A DNA stretch of 64,000 bases from AP-15 sp963785565 (GCA_963785565.1 CAWAVV010000005.1:186001-250000); one strand, 5' to 3'. Positions 27,271-36,417 are shown, numbered from the stretch's first letter. Notes: generated by a model not told the origin, from the sequence alone. Program-made: numbers and translations.

Positions 27271-28797
27271 GTGGCTGATATTGAAACCAGCGTCGCCATA
27301 ACCGCCCGAACCGAGGATCTGCAATCCGGGATGCAGACCGCGGCGAATTCGGTAGAATCGGCCACGGAGGCGATGAAGGCTCAGTTAGCCGGTCTCGGTA
27401 CCGCTGCTCAGCAAGCGCAATCGTACATTACCGCCGCTGCGGCGCAGATCGGATCGACGATTGGCGCGCTGCAAGCCAAAGCGGCAAACCTCTCCACCTC
27501 GGCCGCCAGCGGGGTGGGTTCGATTACAGCCGCTGCATCATCTCATGGCCAGGACGGAGGAAGCTCCGTCATCCAGGCGGGCGTGACCAGCCAGTCTGGC
27601 GGCGGCGTCCAAAATCGCACGCAGGAATGGCGCGCCGAATTGGAAAGCCAACTCGGCGCCGAACAGGCTTTTTTTGCCAATTCGAAGGCCGAAGAACTGG
27701 CTTTCTGGCAGGCCAAGCTGGCGTTGACTCAGGCGGGATCAAAGGAGCAGCTAGCGGTCGAAAATAATATCTACCAGCTCGAAAAGCAGCTGGCAGTTCA
27801 AAACGAACGAGACATGCTTACCTCTCTCGCTGCCGATGAAAAGGTCACCGATGCTGCTTATGCGCGTAGGAAGGCGGCCATTCAGGAAGAAGCACAACTC
27901 GGTAAAACCTCGGCCAGCGAGGAGGTAGCTCGGCTCAAGGATCTGCTCGACACCGAATGGGCGCTTGAACAGGATTATTACGAAAAGAAGTTGGCAGCGG
28001 CCGTAAACGATGTCCGCACACGCGAAAAGCTAACTAGTCAAGAAGAACTCGCCTATGAGAAGTATTTGACGGACAAGGACAAGCTAGACGCTCAGGCTGT
28101 ACAGAACAGCGAAAAGCAGTGGAACAGCCTGCTGCAGCCGATCCAGCGTGCAGTGGACACGTCGGTCACCGGTATCATCCTGGGGACGACGACAGTACAA
28201 AAGGCGTTGTCAAATCTCGCACAGTCGATCGTCGCAGAATTTGTCAACTCGGCGGTCAAGAGCGTCTTCGGTGAGATCGGCAAACTGCTCGGCGCGAGCC
28301 TAGCCGGTAGCGGTGGCAGCAGCGGCGATCAGGATTTTTGGGGTGGCATCACCGGCACCGGTGAAGATATCGTGGGTGGGGGAATTTCTGCTGGTCTATT
28401 CGGTTCTGGCGGTCTCCTGGGTACGCTCGGGCTCGGCAGCCTGGTGTCGGGAGGCGGGATCTTCGGCAGCCTGTTCAAAGGCATCGGCTCTGTGTTCGGT
28501 TTCGAACATGGCGGCATAGTGCCGTCGGCGCAGGGCGGTTGGATGGTGCCCTCAACGTCATTGGCTATGCTGCATGCCAATGAAATGGTGCTGCCGGCGA
28601 ATATCAGCCAAGGGCTACAATCGATGATCGCCGGCGGAGGCGGTGCCGGAGCATCGGGCGGCGGAGCGAACGTCATGTTCAATGTTTCGGCCATCGATAG
28701 CCAGTCCGTCGCAAAATTCTTTCAGTCGAATGGCAATGTCTTGGTCGCCGCGATCAACCGGGCGATGCGCAACGGCGCGGCGCTGCGGAGCGCCTGA
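27271..28797 (+). CDS. Tape measure protein
   Basis: In this 508-residue protein residues about 1-90 and 115-290 are long Ala/Gln/Glu-rich helices with coiled-coil character. Residues about 300-430 hold hydrophobic, Gly-rich segments that could insert into the host membrane, and HGGIVPSAQGGWMVPSTSLAMLHANEMVLP is a typical tape-measure end motif. At roughly 1.5 A per residue it predicts a tail under about 80 nm, longer than the very short RcGTA tail but short for a siphophage. It follows the chaperones and precedes DUF2460, as in GTAs. Confidence 0.85.
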   Translation: MADIETSVAITARTEDLQSGMQTAANSVESATEAMKAQLAGLGTAAQQAQSYITAAAAQIGSTIGALQAKAANLSTSAASGVGSITAAASSHGQDGGSSVIQAGVTSQSGGGVQNRTQEWRAELESQLGAEQAFFANSKAEELAFWQAKLALTQAGSKEQLAVENNIYQLEKQLAVQNERDMLTSLAADEKVTDAAYARRKAAIQEEAQLGKTSASEEVARLKDLLDTEWALEQDYYEKKLAAAVNDVRTREKLTSQEELAYEKYLTDKDKLDAQAVQNSEKQWNSLLQPIQRAVDTSVTGIILGTTTVQKALSNLAQSIVAEFVNSAVKSVFGEIGKLLGASLAGSGGSSGDQDFWGGITGTGEDIVGGGISAGLFGSGGLLGTLGLGSLVSGGGIFGSLFKGIGSVFGFEHGGIVPSAQGGWMVPSTSLAMLHANEMVLPANISQGLQSMIAGGGGAGASGGGANVMFNVSAIDSQSVAKFFQSNGNVLVAAINRAMRNGAALRSA

Positions 28798-29417
28798 TGG
28801 CACTGATTTTCCCGGCCCTGCCGGGGCTCGCCTGGAGCGTGACCAAGGCGCCGACGTTTCAGACCCGTATCCAGCGCGCCGTCTCTGGCCGCGAGTTACG
28901 GGCGCTCGACTATCCCTATCCCTTGTGGCAGTTTACGCTAGTCTTTGCGTTCTTACGGGACAACCCGGATGCAGGGTTCGACGAATTGCGAACGCTGATG
29001 GGGTTCTACCTGGCCTGCCAGGGCGCGTATGGCACGTTTCTGTTCCAAGACCCCAGCGATCACCAGGTAATCGGTCAGTATCTCGGCACAGGAGACTCGA
29101 GTTTAGCTGCCTTTCAGCTGCAGCGCACAATGGGCACAGCATTGCTCGGCGGCGGCTTTGCCGAGCCGATCGTCGCACCCAACCTGATCACCGCTGTTTA
29201 CTTTGATGGGATTACGCAAGGCCCATCCGGCTATAGCATCGATCTAGGTACTGGATTACTTACCTTTACGACACCACCCGGCACGGGTCTGGTGATCACT
29301 GCGGACTTTTCCTATTGGTTTCGCTGCCGCTTTGTCGACGACAGCTATGATTTCGAGAATTTCATGCATCGATTATGGCAACTCAAGAAGCTGACGTTCA
29401 TCTCGGTGCGGACATGA
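28797..29417 (+). CDS. DUF2460 distal tail protein
   Basis: This 206-residue protein has FPALPGLAWSVTKAPTFQTRIQRAVSGRE, YPLWQFTLVF and a C-terminal RFVDDSYDFENFMHRLW. Together these are the DUF2460 pattern (RcGTA gp12 family), which forms the distal tail ring below the tube. Start and stop overlap neighbouring genes by one to four bases, the tight packing usual for this block. Confidence 0.9.
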   Translation: MALIFPALPGLAWSVTKAPTFQTRIQRAVSGRELRALDYPYPLWQFTLVFAFLRDNPDAGFDELRTLMGFYLACQGAYGTFLFQDPSDHQVIGQYLGTGDSSLAAFQLQRTMGTALLGGGFAEPIVAPNLITAVYFDGITQGPSGYSIDLGTGLLTFTTPPGTGLVITADFSYWFRCRFVDDSYDFENFMHRLWQLKKLTFISVRT

Positions 29418-30268
29418 AGGCGGCCTCGCCGGCGCTGATTGCGCTGCTGAATTCGAGTACGCAGTTTGTCATGGCCGATTTATATACCTTTACCTTGGTC
29501 GGCGGCGACTTGCTGCGCTATTCTGCGGCGCCGACGGCAATTGTCGCCAATGGGTTCACCTTTGCCCTCGGTCCCAAATTCGAGCGCTCGAAGACCAGCA
29601 CCGTAATCGGCACGCAGGTCGACGAGCTCGTTATCAAGGTCTACCCCGAGAAGACCGACCTTATTGGCGGAACCCTGTGGCTGGAAGCAGCATGGCAGGG
29701 GCAACTCGACGGCGCGCTGTTGCAGATCGAGCGCGCATTCATGCTAAGTTATGGGGACACCAGTCCTGGAACGGTGGTCCTGTTCGCCGGCCGCATCTCC
29801 GACATCGATTGCAGCCGCACCGGCATCGACATGAAGTGCCGCTCGCATCTGGAGCTACTGAACATCCAGATGCCGCGGCGACTGTGGCAGTCCTCGTGCA
29901 CGCATGTCTTCGGGGACGCGATGTGCCAGTTCAACCGCGCGACGCTGCAAGCGAGTTTTGCGTGCCTTTCCGGCTCAACGGAAACCCAAATCCTCAGCAC
30001 GATCAACCCGGCTCCGGCGGGGCTCTACGTCCAGGGTACGATTTTTGGCCTAACCGGTGCGAATGCGGGCGACAGCAGGACCATTGCCGAAATGAGCAGC
30101 GGGAACGTCTCGGTCAAGCTTGCCTTCCTTTCGTCTCCGATCGTCGGCGATCAGTTCCGGCTTCTGCCCGGCTGCGACCGGTCCATCGCGACTTGCACCA
30201 ACGTGTTTAACAACGCCCTCCATTTCGGTGGGATGCCCAACATTCCGACACCGGAGACCGCGGTATGA
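29414..30268 (+). CDS. DUF2163 tail tip protein
   Basis: This 284-residue protein is in the DUF2163/BR0599 family (RcGTA gp13). MADLYTFTLVGGDLLRYS lies near the start, with the Cys-containing CTHVFGDAMCQFN, and DQFRLLPGCDRSIATCTNVFNNALHFGGMP near the end. The four conserved C-terminal Cys positions resemble the iron-sulfur or zinc site known in the GTA hub protein. I start it at ATG 29414 (ATGA overlap) rather than the in-frame 29375, since the shorter form begins with the usual family residues. Confidence 0.9.
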   Translation: MKAASPALIALLNSSTQFVMADLYTFTLVGGDLLRYSAAPTAIVANGFTFALGPKFERSKTSTVIGTQVDELVIKVYPEKTDLIGGTLWLEAAWQGQLDGALLQIERAFMLSYGDTSPGTVVLFAGRISDIDCSRTGIDMKCRSHLELLNIQMPRRLWQSSCTHVFGDAMCQFNRATLQASFACLSGSTETQILSTINPAPAGLYVQGTIFGLTGANAGDSRTIAEMSSGNVSVKLAFLSSPIVGDQFRLLPGCDRSIATCTNVFNNALHFGGMPNIPTPETAV

Positions 30269-30690
30269 CCGACCCACGACGAGCAGCAGTCGTGGCCGAG
30301 GCGGCGACCTGGCTGCGCACGCCCTATCACCACATGGGCCGCGTCAAGGATGCGGGGACAGACTGCTTGATGCTGCTGGCTGAGGTTTATGAAGCGGCGG
30401 GTGTTATTCCTCACGTCGATGTGCCGTTCTACCCGCCGGATTGGCACCTGCACCGCGGGATCGAGCGTTACCTTGAGGGCCTAATGCACTACGCCCGCGA
30501 AAATGCGGGTCCGCCGCAGCCGGGCGATGCCGTGCTGTTCAAGTTTGGTCGGTGCTTTGCTCATGGCGCGATCGTCGTCGCTTGGCCCCGGCTGATCCAC
30601 GCCTGGCACAATGCCGGTGTCGTGTATGGCGACGCTGGTCAAGGGCCACTCGCCGGGCGCACCGCGCGATTTTTCTGTCCGTTTTCCTAG
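30265..30690 (+). CDS. NlpC/P60 tail-associated peptidase
   Basis: This 141-residue protein has catalytic Cys in GTDCLMLL (about residue 34), His in CFAHGAIV (about 104) and a third residue in the HAWH strand, the NlpC/P60 triad arrangement. Homologues (RcGTA gp14) sit in the tail hub and cut peptidoglycan during DNA entry. It overlaps the DUF2163 gene by ATGA. Length and position fit. Confidence 0.9.
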   Translation: MTDPRRAAVVAEAATWLRTPYHHMGRVKDAGTDCLMLLAEVYEAAGVIPHVDVPFYPPDWHLHRGIERYLEGLMHYARENAGPPQPGDAVLFKFGRCFAHGAIVVAWPRLIHAWHNAGVVYGDAGQGPLAGRTARFFCPFS

Positions 30691-30710
30691 ATCCCATAGC
30701 TGGCTTCCAA

Positions 30711-33389
30711 ATGACCGGTATTCTCGGCGGCGGGTCGAACGCCAAACAAAAGACCGCGGTCGGCTCGCTGCAATTCCAAACCTCGCAGAAGGGCGGCGTG
30801 ATCCCGCTCGTCTATGGGACGACGCGCGCCGCGCCCAACCTGATCGACTATGACGATTTCACCGCAACGCCGGCGAGTTCGGGCCTGAAGGGCAAGGGTG
30901 GGGGCGGGGGCAAGTCAGGTAATCAGCAGTATAATTACAGCGCCTCAGTCATTCTCGGGGTGTGCCAAGGTCCGGTGTCAGGCTTTGGCACGGTTTGGTG
31001 GGACAAAAATACGGCGCCGCTGAACGGCTTGCCGGGACTGTCGACGATCAATCTGGGCGCAGACGGGCAGGCTTCGGACCCGTTCTGGGTCACCAATCAC
31101 CCGGCGAAGGCATTGGGCTATTCAGGAACGGCCAACTTCACTCTAGACAACTATCAATTGGGCATGACCGCAACCCTGCCCAATTTCTCTGTCGAGGTCA
31201 TTGGGATAGAGGCCAGCAGTGGGATCAATGGTTTCGACGCCAACCCGGCGGCGATCGTCACCGATTTCCTGACCAACGCCCGATATGGCGCCGGCTTCCC
31301 GGCGGCTAATCTCGACAGCCTCGGCGCCTATTCCGAATACTGTGCCGCTGCCGGACTATTCCTGTCACCTCTGCTCGACACCCAGCAGGAGGCGCAACAA
31401 TCTCTCGGCGACATCGTCAAAATCTCAAACAGCGCGATCGTCTGGTCGGGTGCATTGTTAAAGATCCTGCCCTACGGCGATCAGCCGCTAAGTGCCACCT
31501 ACACTGTGATCGCCCTTTCTGGGACGATCGTCGCCGGCGATACCTTGACATTGACCTTCACCGACTCGGCCCTTTCCGGATTGCCGATCACGGTCGCCTA
31601 CAGCGCCAGCCTTGCCGATCAGACTTCCTATACCAGCGCCGCGGCCGGGCTGGCACAACAGGTGGCCGGCAATGGAACGCTGAGCGGTTACGGCATTTAT
31701 GCGTCATGCTCGGTGAATTCTCTGGTTATCGTTCAGGCTCAAGGGAGTGGCATCACGGTGACTGGCAGCGCCAGCGGCGCCGAAACGATCTCGGTCGGTA
31801 CGACGAGTGCGCCATACACATTCACGCCAAACGCGACCGTACTCTACAACCTCGGCGAGGACGACTTTATCGTCCAGGAGTCCAGCGTCGGCACCAATCT
31901 CGGCGTGAACCCGGGCGGACCGGCATTGCGGCAAGGTGCGGGTCCGATTACCGGGGGCTTTACCGACGACCCCGTGCATATCGTCCGCTCGACCCCAGCA
32001 GACGCCAACAACATGATCGAAATCGAGTGCCTCGATCGTTCGAACAGCTACAACACGACAATCGTCGAAGCGTTTGACCAGGCATCCATCGATCTATACG
32101 GCGTGCGCCGAGACACTTCACTGAAGGCAAACGCAATCGTCGATGCTACCTATGCCGGCCCGATCGCAGCGCAGCTGCTACTACAGCGCAGCCTCTACTT
32201 TCGCAACACCTACACTTTCCAGCTCGGTTGGAAGTATTGTCTGCTGGAACCGATGGATCTCGTCCAGATCACCGATGCGCGGCTCGGCGCCACCGCATTA
32301 ACCGTGCGTATTACCGCGGTTGAAGAAGACGACGAAGGAACGCTGTCGATTACTGCCGAGGATTTCTTTGGCGGTTATTCGACAGCGGTGGTCTACCCTA
32401 AGCAGGGCGCTTCCGGCTATGTGCCAAACTACAATTCTGCGCCCGGCGACATTAATTCACCACTTATTTTCGAGCCGCCAGCGGGATTGTTGTCGGGCGA
32501 TCTCGAAATCTGGATAGGGCTGTCGGGTGGCCCTAACTGGGGTTCGGCACAAGTCTGGATTTCGAGTGACGGCAGCTCCTACGCGCTGGCCGGGACGGTT
32601 GACGCACCGGCCACACAGGGTGTCTCGATTGCCGATTTGCCGGCGCACGCATCACCAGACACGGTTGACACGCTTTCCGTCAATCTTGCGGATAGCCGCG
32701 GTTTCCTCTCTTCAGTATCGGCGATCGATGCGCAGAACCTTGCCACATTAAGCTATCTCGGCGGGGAGTTGCTCGCTTATCAGACGGCGACGCTGACCGG
32801 CACCTCAGAATATAACCTAAGCACTCTGTACCGTGGCACCTATGGCACGACGATCGCCAATCATCCTACAGGAGCACAATTTGCATTGCTCAATGCAGCG
32901 ATCGGTCACTTCCCCTACCCCGCAAATTTAATCGGTCAAACTATATATTTAAAATTTGTCTCGGTGAACATCGTCGGTGGCGGAATTCAGGATCTAGCAT
33001 CGGTGGCGGCGTTCACTTACGCGATTACCGGCGCCGGACAGGGGACAGTCACCGTCGTCACCGGTACATTTGTCAACGGCAAACCCACTGCCAACCTTGT
33101 TTTGCAGCGCTATGTGTTCGCTACGACGGTGGCCTTCCCGGCCGGGCTCGCGGGCAGCCGAGGGACCGCCGGAACGGCGGCCACGGCAATGGCGACGTTC
33201 GCGGTGCAAAAGAACGGCGTGAATGTCGGCACCATGATGTTTGCCGCTGCCGCCACCACAGCGACGTTCGCAATGACATCGGCAGCAACCTTCAATGCTG
33301 GGGATGTACTGACATTAGTGGCTCCGGCCGCGCCGGATGCGACCCTTGCCAACTTGGCGTGGACGTTTATGGGAACAATGGGAGCATAA
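30711..33389 (+). CDS. Tail hub / host-specificity protein
   Basis: This 892-residue protein has an N-terminus (MTGILGGGSNAKQKT, then GGVIPLVYGTTRAAPNLIDY) and a central MIEIECLDRSNSYNTTIVEAF plus GWKYCLLEPMDLVQITD that match phage putative tail proteins at the GTA gp15 position. A later beta region may be FN3-like. The last 110 residues (VVTGTFVNGKPTANLVLQ, then ATFAVQKNGVNVGTMMFAA) look like an appended carbohydrate-binding beta-domain. Start at ATG 30711 excludes about 53 codons that overlap the peptidase gene out of frame. It would form the baseplate hub and touch the host surface. Confidence 0.8.
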   Translation: MTGILGGGSNAKQKTAVGSLQFQTSQKGGVIPLVYGTTRAAPNLIDYDDFTATPASSGLKGKGGGGGKSGNQQYNYSASVILGVCQGPVSGFGTVWWDKNTAPLNGLPGLSTINLGADGQASDPFWVTNHPAKALGYSGTANFTLDNYQLGMTATLPNFSVEVIGIEASSGINGFDANPAAIVTDFLTNARYGAGFPAANLDSLGAYSEYCAAAGLFLSPLLDTQQEAQQSLGDIVKISNSAIVWSGALLKILPYGDQPLSATYTVIALSGTIVAGDTLTLTFTDSALSGLPITVAYSASLADQTSYTSAAAGLAQQVAGNGTLSGYGIYASCSVNSLVIVQAQGSGITVTGSASGAETISVGTTSAPYTFTPNATVLYNLGEDDFIVQESSVGTNLGVNPGGPALRQGAGPITGGFTDDPVHIVRSTPADANNMIEIECLDRSNSYNTTIVEAFDQASIDLYGVRRDTSLKANAIVDATYAGPIAAQLLLQRSLYFRNTYTFQLGWKYCLLEPMDLVQITDARLGATALTVRITAVEEDDEGTLSITAEDFFGGYSTAVVYPKQGASGYVPNYNSAPGDINSPLIFEPPAGLLSGDLEIWIGLSGGPNWGSAQVWISSDGSSYALAGTVDAPATQGVSIADLPAHASPDTVDTLSVNLADSRGFLSSVSAIDAQNLATLSYLGGELLAYQTATLTGTSEYNLSTLYRGTYGTTIANHPTGAQFALLNAAIGHFPYPANLIGQTIYLKFVSVNIVGGGIQDLASVAAFTYAITGAGQGTVTVVTGTFVNGKPTANLVLQRYVFATTVAFPAGLAGSRGTAGTAATAMATFAVQKNGVNVGTMMFAAAATTATFAMTSAATFNAGDVLTLVAPAAPDATLANLAWTFMGTMGA

Positions 33390-33394
33390 CGCAA

Positions 33395-33781
33395 ATGTCA
33401 AAGCTGTGGAATTACGTTGACGGTTGCGCGATCAGTCTCGCTGATGGGGTCGTCACCTCTAGCGCCGTGGCACTAGCTGTGATGTTGGCGCTGTGGCTCG
33501 GAGGCTGTGCTCAAGTCGGCCAATTCGCTACCGGCGACGCGCAAAACGCGGCGGCGATCGCGACGGCAGTCGGCGACAGTGCCGGAGCAGCCTGTTGGCC
33601 GGTACTTGCTACCGCCGGAAATGCAATTGTTACCATCGGAAATTCATCAGGTGTACTGACCGCAATCGAAGAAAAGCGCGCGCTGCAAATTGCAGTGCAA
33701 AATGCCGCGTGTCAACCGGTCTGGGCCGGAGTGCTGGGCGAGTTGTTGAAAGCAACTCCAGCGGCGCCCTTCGTACCGTGA
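33395..33781 (+). CDS. Membrane or lipoprotein-like phage protein
   Basis: In this 128-residue protein a hydrophobic helix (about 23-36) ends in LALWLGGCAQV, which resembles a lipobox LGGC with Cys near residue 38, although the signal is long. The remainder is Ala-rich and helical with two Cys. It lies just after the hub and overlaps the next gene at TGATG. A spanin or lysis-accessory function is conceivable; I recognise no family. Confidence 0.55.
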   Translation: MSKLWNYVDGCAISLADGVVTSSAVALAVMLALWLGGCAQVGQFATGDAQNAAAIATAVGDSAGAACWPVLATAGNAIVTIGNSSGVLTAIEEKRALQIAVQNAACQPVWAGVLGELLKATPAAPFVP

Positions 33782-34095
33782 TGCCAAGACCGAGGTTTTC
33801 ACCCGAGGTCAATTTTGGTCATATCCTCCAGGCGGTAGTGTTGGCGCTGACCATCGGCGGCGGCGGTGTGACTAGTTACATCAGCTTGCGCGGCGACATC
33901 GAGCAGTTGCGGGCCGACCTTGGGGTTCAGATCGCCTCGCACGAACTACGCATCGAAGCGACTGAGCGTGCGCTCGAACAGCGTCGCCTCGACGATCGCG
34001 ACTTCCAAGCCGAGATGCGCGCCGCGCTGGCGCGCATTATCGACGCAATCGGCGATTTGCGCACCCAGATCGTGCAAAAACAGGACAGGAAGTAG
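33781..34095 (+). CDS. Small membrane-anchored coiled-coil protein
   Basis: A 104-residue protein has one N-terminal transmembrane helix (ILQAVVLALTIGGGGVTSY) followed by a continuous charged coiled coil (RGDIEQLRADLGVQIASHELR onward). This layout is shared by inner-membrane spanins and by small phage holin-associated proteins. Together with the lipoprotein-like genes at 33395 and 34487 it may form the lysis end of the cluster. That is inference from topology only. Confidence 0.55.
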   Translation: MPRPRFSPEVNFGHILQAVVLALTIGGGGVTSYISLRGDIEQLRADLGVQIASHELRIEATERALEQRRLDDRDFQAEMRAALARIIDAIGDLRTQIVQKQDRK

Positions 34096-34123
34096 GCCTT
34101 CTGCCGCAGTAAAAACCTGTCTG

Positions 34124-34255
34124 ATGCTTCCACGTAAATCAACTGCGGTTGCTTCCGAGAGCGATGCGGTACGGAATAAGATCGTGCGCCGCGGCACGCC
34201 TCTGGAATTCGTTTTCGGCCCGAACGGGTTTGGCATCGTCATCGCCTCGCGTTGA
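34124..34255 (+). CDS. Shortened copy of the small protein at 13244
   Basis: A 43-residue frame beginning MLPRKST matches MLPQKLT at 13244, then KIVRRGT matches KIVRRDT, and FVFGPNGFGIVIASR matches YNFGPDGLRIAVARR. About 26 residues in the middle are missing. It is either a naturally compact paralogue or a copy with an internal deletion. It was too short for standard gene calling, but the similarity supports a common origin. Confidence 0.55.
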   Translation: MLPRKSTAVASESDAVRNKIVRRGTPLEFVFGPNGFGIVIASR

Positions 34256-34486
34256 GCAGGCCTCGCGCGAAGGTTGGCATCCGGCAACTATCTCTACGGG
34301 GAACCTTTTGGTTCCGAACGGTGATTCCTTGGGCGTGCTTCCTTTTATTAGAGCCGCCTGGCCGCGGTATTGATGCCTGAGGAATCAGCTCGAACCCGTG
34401 ACGGTTCTGGCTTGATCTGAAACCTGGCCCTGGCCATGGTGAGGGGTATCGGCGCGGGGTAAGCGGACATGTCATCGAGGGTGAGT

Positions 34487-34711
34487 ATGCGTTTTGCGGC
34501 GCTCGCTGCGTTTCTGATAGTGGCCGGCTGCAGCAGTAAGGGTTCGATCACCTGCCAATGTCCCAAGCCCGTCGCGTATGATGACGCGACGTTAAAGAAG
34601 ATCACAAAGGCATTGCGAGCGCTGCCGACCGACAATGTCCTTCATGAAGCGATGGACGATTACGAGAACGAACGCGACGATCTGCGCTTTTGTCCCGCCG
34701 GCACTCGTTGA
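34487..34711 (+). CDS. Small lipoprotein, o-spanin-like
   Basis: This 74-residue protein has a lipoprotein signal peptide: MRFAALAAFLIVAGCSS places the lipobox Cys near residue 15. The mature part has the pattern CQCPKPVAYDDATLKKI and a charged helix ending DDLRFCPAGTR. I start it at ATG 34487 because GAGGG lies 5 bases upstream; ATG 34469 is in frame but gives an atypical signal. Phage outer-membrane spanins have this build. It is the last gene that looks phage-related. Confidence 0.6.
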   Translation: MRFAALAAFLIVAGCSSKGSITCQCPKPVAYDDATLKKITKALRALPTDNVLHEAMDDYENERDDLRFCPAGTR

Positions 34712-34733
34712 GGGATCGGTGACGCCTCCGCCA

Positions 34734-34910
34734 TCACAGGAACAGCCCCAGTAGGTGTCGGCCGAGGACCAGGCTCGCGGCGAGGACGATGATCATCACC
34801 GGGACGTAGTTGAGCTTACCCGGGCGATAGGGACGGCGGTCGTGGATGATCGCGGCGGCAAGGAGGAGCAGGCAAACCGCGAGTGCGACGCTCGTCTGGA
34901 TCAGGCCCAT
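34734..34910 (-). CDS. Small two-span membrane protein
   Basis: A 58-residue protein on the minus strand has a start Met at 34910 with GGGAG 7 bases upstream. Two hydrophobic helices (SVALAVCLLLLAAAII and VPVMIIVLAASLVLG) flank a basic loop HDRRPYRPGKLN. It is too short for routine calling. Its clear topology and ribosome site support it. It is the first host-like gene right of the island; the function is unknown. Confidence 0.65.
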   Translation of the reverse strand: MGLIQTSVALAVCLLLLAAAIIHDRRPYRPGKLNYVPVMIIVLAASLVLGRHLLGLFL

Positions 34911-35184
34911 GCACCGACTCCCGCCCGAGCAATGGCGCAGATCAATTGCTTTAACTTACCCATCTTCGCCCATGAGTCCGATATCGGTGCGGCTAGCCGA
35001 TCCGCCAAGCTCCCACTATAAAACGTTTGGGTTCGACAGTTTCTTGCACTTCCTCGCAGATGCGCAGCGTCGATACGGCGGCTCTGGGGGTGCACGGGCA
35101 GGATTATAGGGACTCGGTAGCATAGCGCTCGCCAAAGCGCTCGCAGACGGCTAAAAGGCGGCTGTTCACAGCCGTCGAGTTGTC

Positions 35185-36417
35185 ATGCCCGAGGAATTTT
35201 ATCGCATCAAGCGTCTCCCCCCCTACGTCTTCAGCGAGGTCAACGCGCTGAAAGCCGAGGCTCGCGCCGCCGGTCGCGACGTCATAGACCTTGGTATGGG
35301 AAATCCTGACGGCGCGACCCCGTCTCATATTGTCGCCAAGCTCGTGGAGGCGGTCCAGAACCCGAAAACCCACGGTTATTCGGTGTCGCGTGGCATCACC
35401 GGGCTGCGCCGCGCCTGCGCCGGCTATTACGCGCGTCGCTTTGGCGTCGAGCTCGATCCGGAGCGCGAGGTCATCGTCACTCTTGGCTCGAAAGAGGGGT
35501 TGGCCAATCTTGCCCAAGCAATCACCGCGCCGGGCGATATCGTGCTGGCGCCAAGCCCGTGCTATCCAATCCACGCCTTTGGCTTTATCATGGCCGGCGC
35601 TTCGGTGCGGCACGTCCCGATCGGTCCCGGCTTCGATTTTCTTGCCGAACTGAAGAAGGCGGTGCGGCACAGTATCCCGGCGCCGCTCGCGATCGTCCTT
35701 AATTTTCCCGCCAACCCAACTGCCCAGACCGTCGACCTCGATTTTTATACCGAGATCATCGCATTCTGCCGGCGGCACGACATCGTCGTGCTGTCCGACC
35801 TGGCCTATGCCGAGATCTATTTCGACGGCAAACCGCCGCCTTCGATCCTCGAAGTGCCGGGCGCGCGCGATATCGCGGTTGAATTCACCTCCCTCAGCAA
35901 GACCTATTCGATGGCCGGTTGGCGCATCGGTTTTGCGGTCGGCAACAAGCGGCTGATCGCGGCCCTTTCTCGGGTCAAATCCTATTTGGATTACGGCGCC
36001 TTTACCCCGATCCAGGTAGCTGCGACCGCGGCGCTGAACGGTCCGCAGGCTTGCATCGCAGAAACTCGCGAGCGCTATCAGGCGCGCCGTGATGTAATGA
36101 TCGACGGGTTGCGCCAAGCCGGCTGGGAGGTGCTACGCCCGGAAGCGACGATGTTTGCCTGGGCGCAGATTCCGCCGCAGTTTCGCCCCATGGGCAGCCT
36201 TGCCTTTTCAAAGCTGCTGCTCGAACGCGCCAATGTCGCGGTGTCGCCGGGGATCGGTTTTGGCGAATACGGCGAGGGTTTCGTCCGCATCGCCCTCGTA
36301 GAGAACCGCCAGCGCCTGCGCCAGGCGACCCGGAACATTAAAATCTTCCTTTCCGGCCGCAGCAATGACATTCCCGGGCTCCGTCACGCTACCGACACCC
36401 TTGCAGCCGCGTCGTAG
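35185..36417 (+). CDS. alaC: PLP aminotransferase, AlaC-like
   Basis: This 410-residue fold-type I aminotransferase carries the PLP Lys in SLSKTYSMAGWRIGF (about residue 239), NFPANPT (about 173-179), LSDLAYAEIYFDG and a C-terminal VRIALVENRQRLRQA. The N-terminal EEFYRIKRLPPYVF matches the alanine/LL-diaminopimelate aminotransferase group that includes AlaC, which transfers amino groups between glutamate and pyruvate. In many relatives a homoserine dehydrogenase gene follows; here it does not. The substrate is inferred from family resemblance. Confidence 0.85.
   Translation: MPEEFYRIKRLPPYVFSEVNALKAEARAAGRDVIDLGMGNPDGATPSHIVAKLVEAVQNPKTHGYSVSRGITGLRRACAGYYARRFGVELDPEREVIVTLGSKEGLANLAQAITAPGDIVLAPSPCYPIHAFGFIMAGASVRHVPIGPGFDFLAELKKAVRHSIPAPLAIVLNFPANPTAQTVDLDFYTEIIAFCRRHDIVVLSDLAYAEIYFDGKPPPSILEVPGARDIAVEFTSLSKTYSMAGWRIGFAVGNKRLIAALSRVKSYLDYGAFTPIQVAATAALNGPQACIAETRERYQARRDVMIDGLRQAGWEVLRPEATMFAWAQIPPQFRPMGSLAFSKLLLERANVAVSPGIGFGEYGEGFVRIALVENRQRLRQATRNIKIFLSGRSNDIPGLRHATDTLAAAS

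Noticed and set aside
34300..34315. Perfect hairpin GGAACC-TTTT-GGTTCC after the last island genes
   Set aside because: No T-run follows the stem, so I do not call it an intrinsic terminator.
3320..35184. Flanking att direct repeats for the island
   Set aside because: I compared the clpB-repressor junction with the right edge by eye and found only an 8-base match (GTTGTCAT), which is expected by chance.
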